DNA from: Polynucleobacter sp.
GTDB lineage: Bacteria > Pseudomonadota > Gammaproteobacteria > Burkholderiales > Burkholderiaceae
Assembly (NCBI GenBank): GCA_023257325.1
Contig: JALRCP010000011.1
Span: forward strand, 1 to 14,360
Direction of reading: 5' to 3'
DNA length: 14,360 bases
Position 1 is the stretch's first letter. The number at the start of each line of letters is the position of its first letter. A model generated the notes under the pieces. The model had not been told where the DNA came from. It worked only from the letters and a program-made list of their open reading frames with translations, and searched no databases. Shown piece after piece: positions 13,518-14,360 of this stretch. Made by a program: the position numbers and the translations under genes.

Positions 13518-14321
13518 TTAGAAAGCTTTGGTTAGAGATACTGCGAAGCCGTCTTTACCAACATTACTTGGGCCAGATCCAGAGGATGCACCGGATGCGT
13601 TTGTGTAAGCTTTCGTATCAGTTTTTAAATCATTAAAGAAATACTTAACGCCGAGAACATAACCATTTAAGTCGTACGCCAATCCAACACTGTAGTCTGC
13701 ATATGAGAAATCGCCCGCCTCACTAGCTCTTGCTGATTCTTTATATTTTGTATAACCAGCATGCGCTGAGGCAACTAGCTTAGGCATGACCTCTTGGCTA
13801 AGCGTTAAATCATAGTAAACAGTACCTTTAGCACTCTTATTTGAGTCAACAGATGCAAAATAATTTTTGCTTGTTACATAGGATGTTTTAAATACTGCAG
13901 GACCATAACTTAAACCAACATAAACCTCTTCAGTATTTGATCTGTAATTTTGTGTAGAGCTTGGGTATTTATAAGCAATAGCTCCTACATCAACACCAAT
14001 ATCACCTACAGATGTTTTGTATCCGCCGTATAAATCGAGTTCTAATGAACCTGTTTCACTAGCTGCCCATTGAGAAACATTTGATCCCCATGTGCCGATG
14101 TACAAACCTGAGCTGTGGGCAACATCAAAACCGCCTTGTACAGCTGGGTCTAGATTATTTTGTGACAATCCACGGAAACGGTAGTCACTGGTGATACCAA
14201 AGTTTCCTGTTACGGCAAACTCTGGGGTTGCAGGAGCTGCAGCTTGAGCAAGCACAGCGCCAGAAGATAATGTTGCAGCAGTTGCTAGTGCGATTGCTGA
14301 GAGAGTTAAGTAAGTTTTCAT
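13518..14321 (-). CDS. TorF/Gcw_chp family putative outer-membrane porin
   Basis: A 267-residue exported protein. A signal peptide (about 1-25, LALATAATLSSGAVLA) is followed by a Pro/Ala stretch and a beta-rich body. The motif NFGITSDYRFRGLSQ (40-54), with ALYIGTW-like text just after (SGLYIGTWGSNVSQW, 71-85), is the hallmark of the Gcw_chp family (PF09694/TIGR02001; also called TorF family). The last residue is phenylalanine in AVSLTKAF, the beta-signal expected for insertion by the BAM complex. A Ser/Gly-rich loop precedes the final strand. The start is ATG 14321, with AGGAG 8 nt upstream at 14334-14330; longer readings would bury this site in the coding sequence. The function of the family is not established. 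Its place as first gene before glnK-amtB suggests a role in nitrogen uptake across the outer membrane. Confidence 0.88.
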   Translation of the reverse strand: MKTYLTLSAIALATAATLSSGAVLAQAAAPATPEFAVTGNFGITSDYRFRGLSQNNLDPAVQGGFDVAHSSGLYIGTWGSNVSQWAASETGSLELDLYGGYKTSVGDIGVDVGAIAYKYPSSTQNYRSNTEEVYVGLSYGPAVFKTSYVTSKNYFASVDSNKSAKGTVYYDLTLSQEVMPKLVASAHAGYTKYKESARASEAGDFSYADYSVGLAYDLNGYVLGVKYFFNDLKTDTKAYTNASGASSGSGPSNVGKDGFAVSLTKAF

Positions 14322-14360
14322 ATGTTGCACTCCTAATAAACAAACCAAGGGAAATTCCTT
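14322..14360 (-). promoter_or_regulatory. 5' leader of the torF-glnK-amtB operon (cut by window edge)
   Basis: Only 39 nt upstream of the operon are visible. They contain the AGGAG ribosome binding site (14334-14330) and, at the very edge, an imperfect palindrome AAGGGAAATTCCTT (14347-14360). No -10/-35 or sigma-54 (GG-N10-GC) element is recognisable in this fragment; the promoter presumably lies beyond the right edge. Confidence 0.4.

Noticed and set aside
14322..14360. Sigma-54 promoter before the torF-glnK-amtB operon
   Set aside because: Expected from nitrogen regulation elsewhere, but no GG-N10-GC type element is visible in this stub or in the torF-glnK gap; the real promoter region is beyond the window.

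Overview
The window looks like ordinary chromosomal core genome from a low-GC betaproteobacterium of the order Burkholderiales. Gene content, gene order and the AT-leaning base composition fit a Polynucleobacter-like freshwater bacterium best. That placement is recalled from family knowledge and protein resemblance; no database search was run. I see no insertion sequences, phage genes, CRISPR arrays, tRNAs or rRNAs. Coding density is very high, and no gene-free stretch exceeds about 130 bases.

Layout. (1) 1-1610: a partial BioC-like methyltransferase gene on the minus strand runs off the left edge. It diverges from a plus-strand pair, a ComF-type phosphoribosyltransferase and trmL (tRNA wobble 2'-O-methyltransferase), which overlap by 23 nt. 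(2) 1640-3880, minus strand: rhodanese-like protein, grxC (glutaredoxin), secB (export chaperone) and gpsA (glycerol-3-phosphate dehydrogenase), tightly packed. (3) 3903-6804, plus strand: gpmA (phosphoglycerate mutase), an S41/CtpA-type periplasmic protease and a MoeB/ThiF-type adenylyltransferase. It diverges from region 2 across only 22 nt. (4) 6801-11523, minus strand: gshA, gshB, a mannose-type PTS EIIA, ptsH and ptsI in one compact run. It converges on region 3 with a 4-nt stop-codon overlap. (5) 11544-14321, minus strand: a TorF/Gcw_chp-type outer-membrane protein, glnK (PII) and amtB (ammonium transporter), closed by a strong Rho-independent terminator.

How the genes fit together. Region 5 is a nitrogen-acquisition operon: AmtB imports ammonium, GlnK gates it and senses nitrogen status, and the outer-membrane protein may be the matching outer-membrane pore. 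Region 4 makes glutathione in two steps and then encodes a phosphorelay (EI, HPr, EIIA) with no sugar permease, so it is probably regulatory. HPr keeps both His15 and Ser46. Region 2 joins thiol chemistry (glutaredoxin, rhodanese), protein export and phospholipid precursor synthesis, as in many proteobacteria.

I did not find a clear undescribed biological system. The points most worth a second look are small. A perfect 11-bp inverted repeat puts the grxC start codon in a hairpin loop. Three genes (rhodanese, gpmA, gshA) have a -10-like hexamer exactly 6 nt before an ATG and no Shine-Dalgarno sequence, which suggests leaderless mRNAs. The BioC-like protein has a degenerate SAM-binding motif. 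The torF-glnK-amtB linkage implies a role for an outer-membrane family of unknown function.
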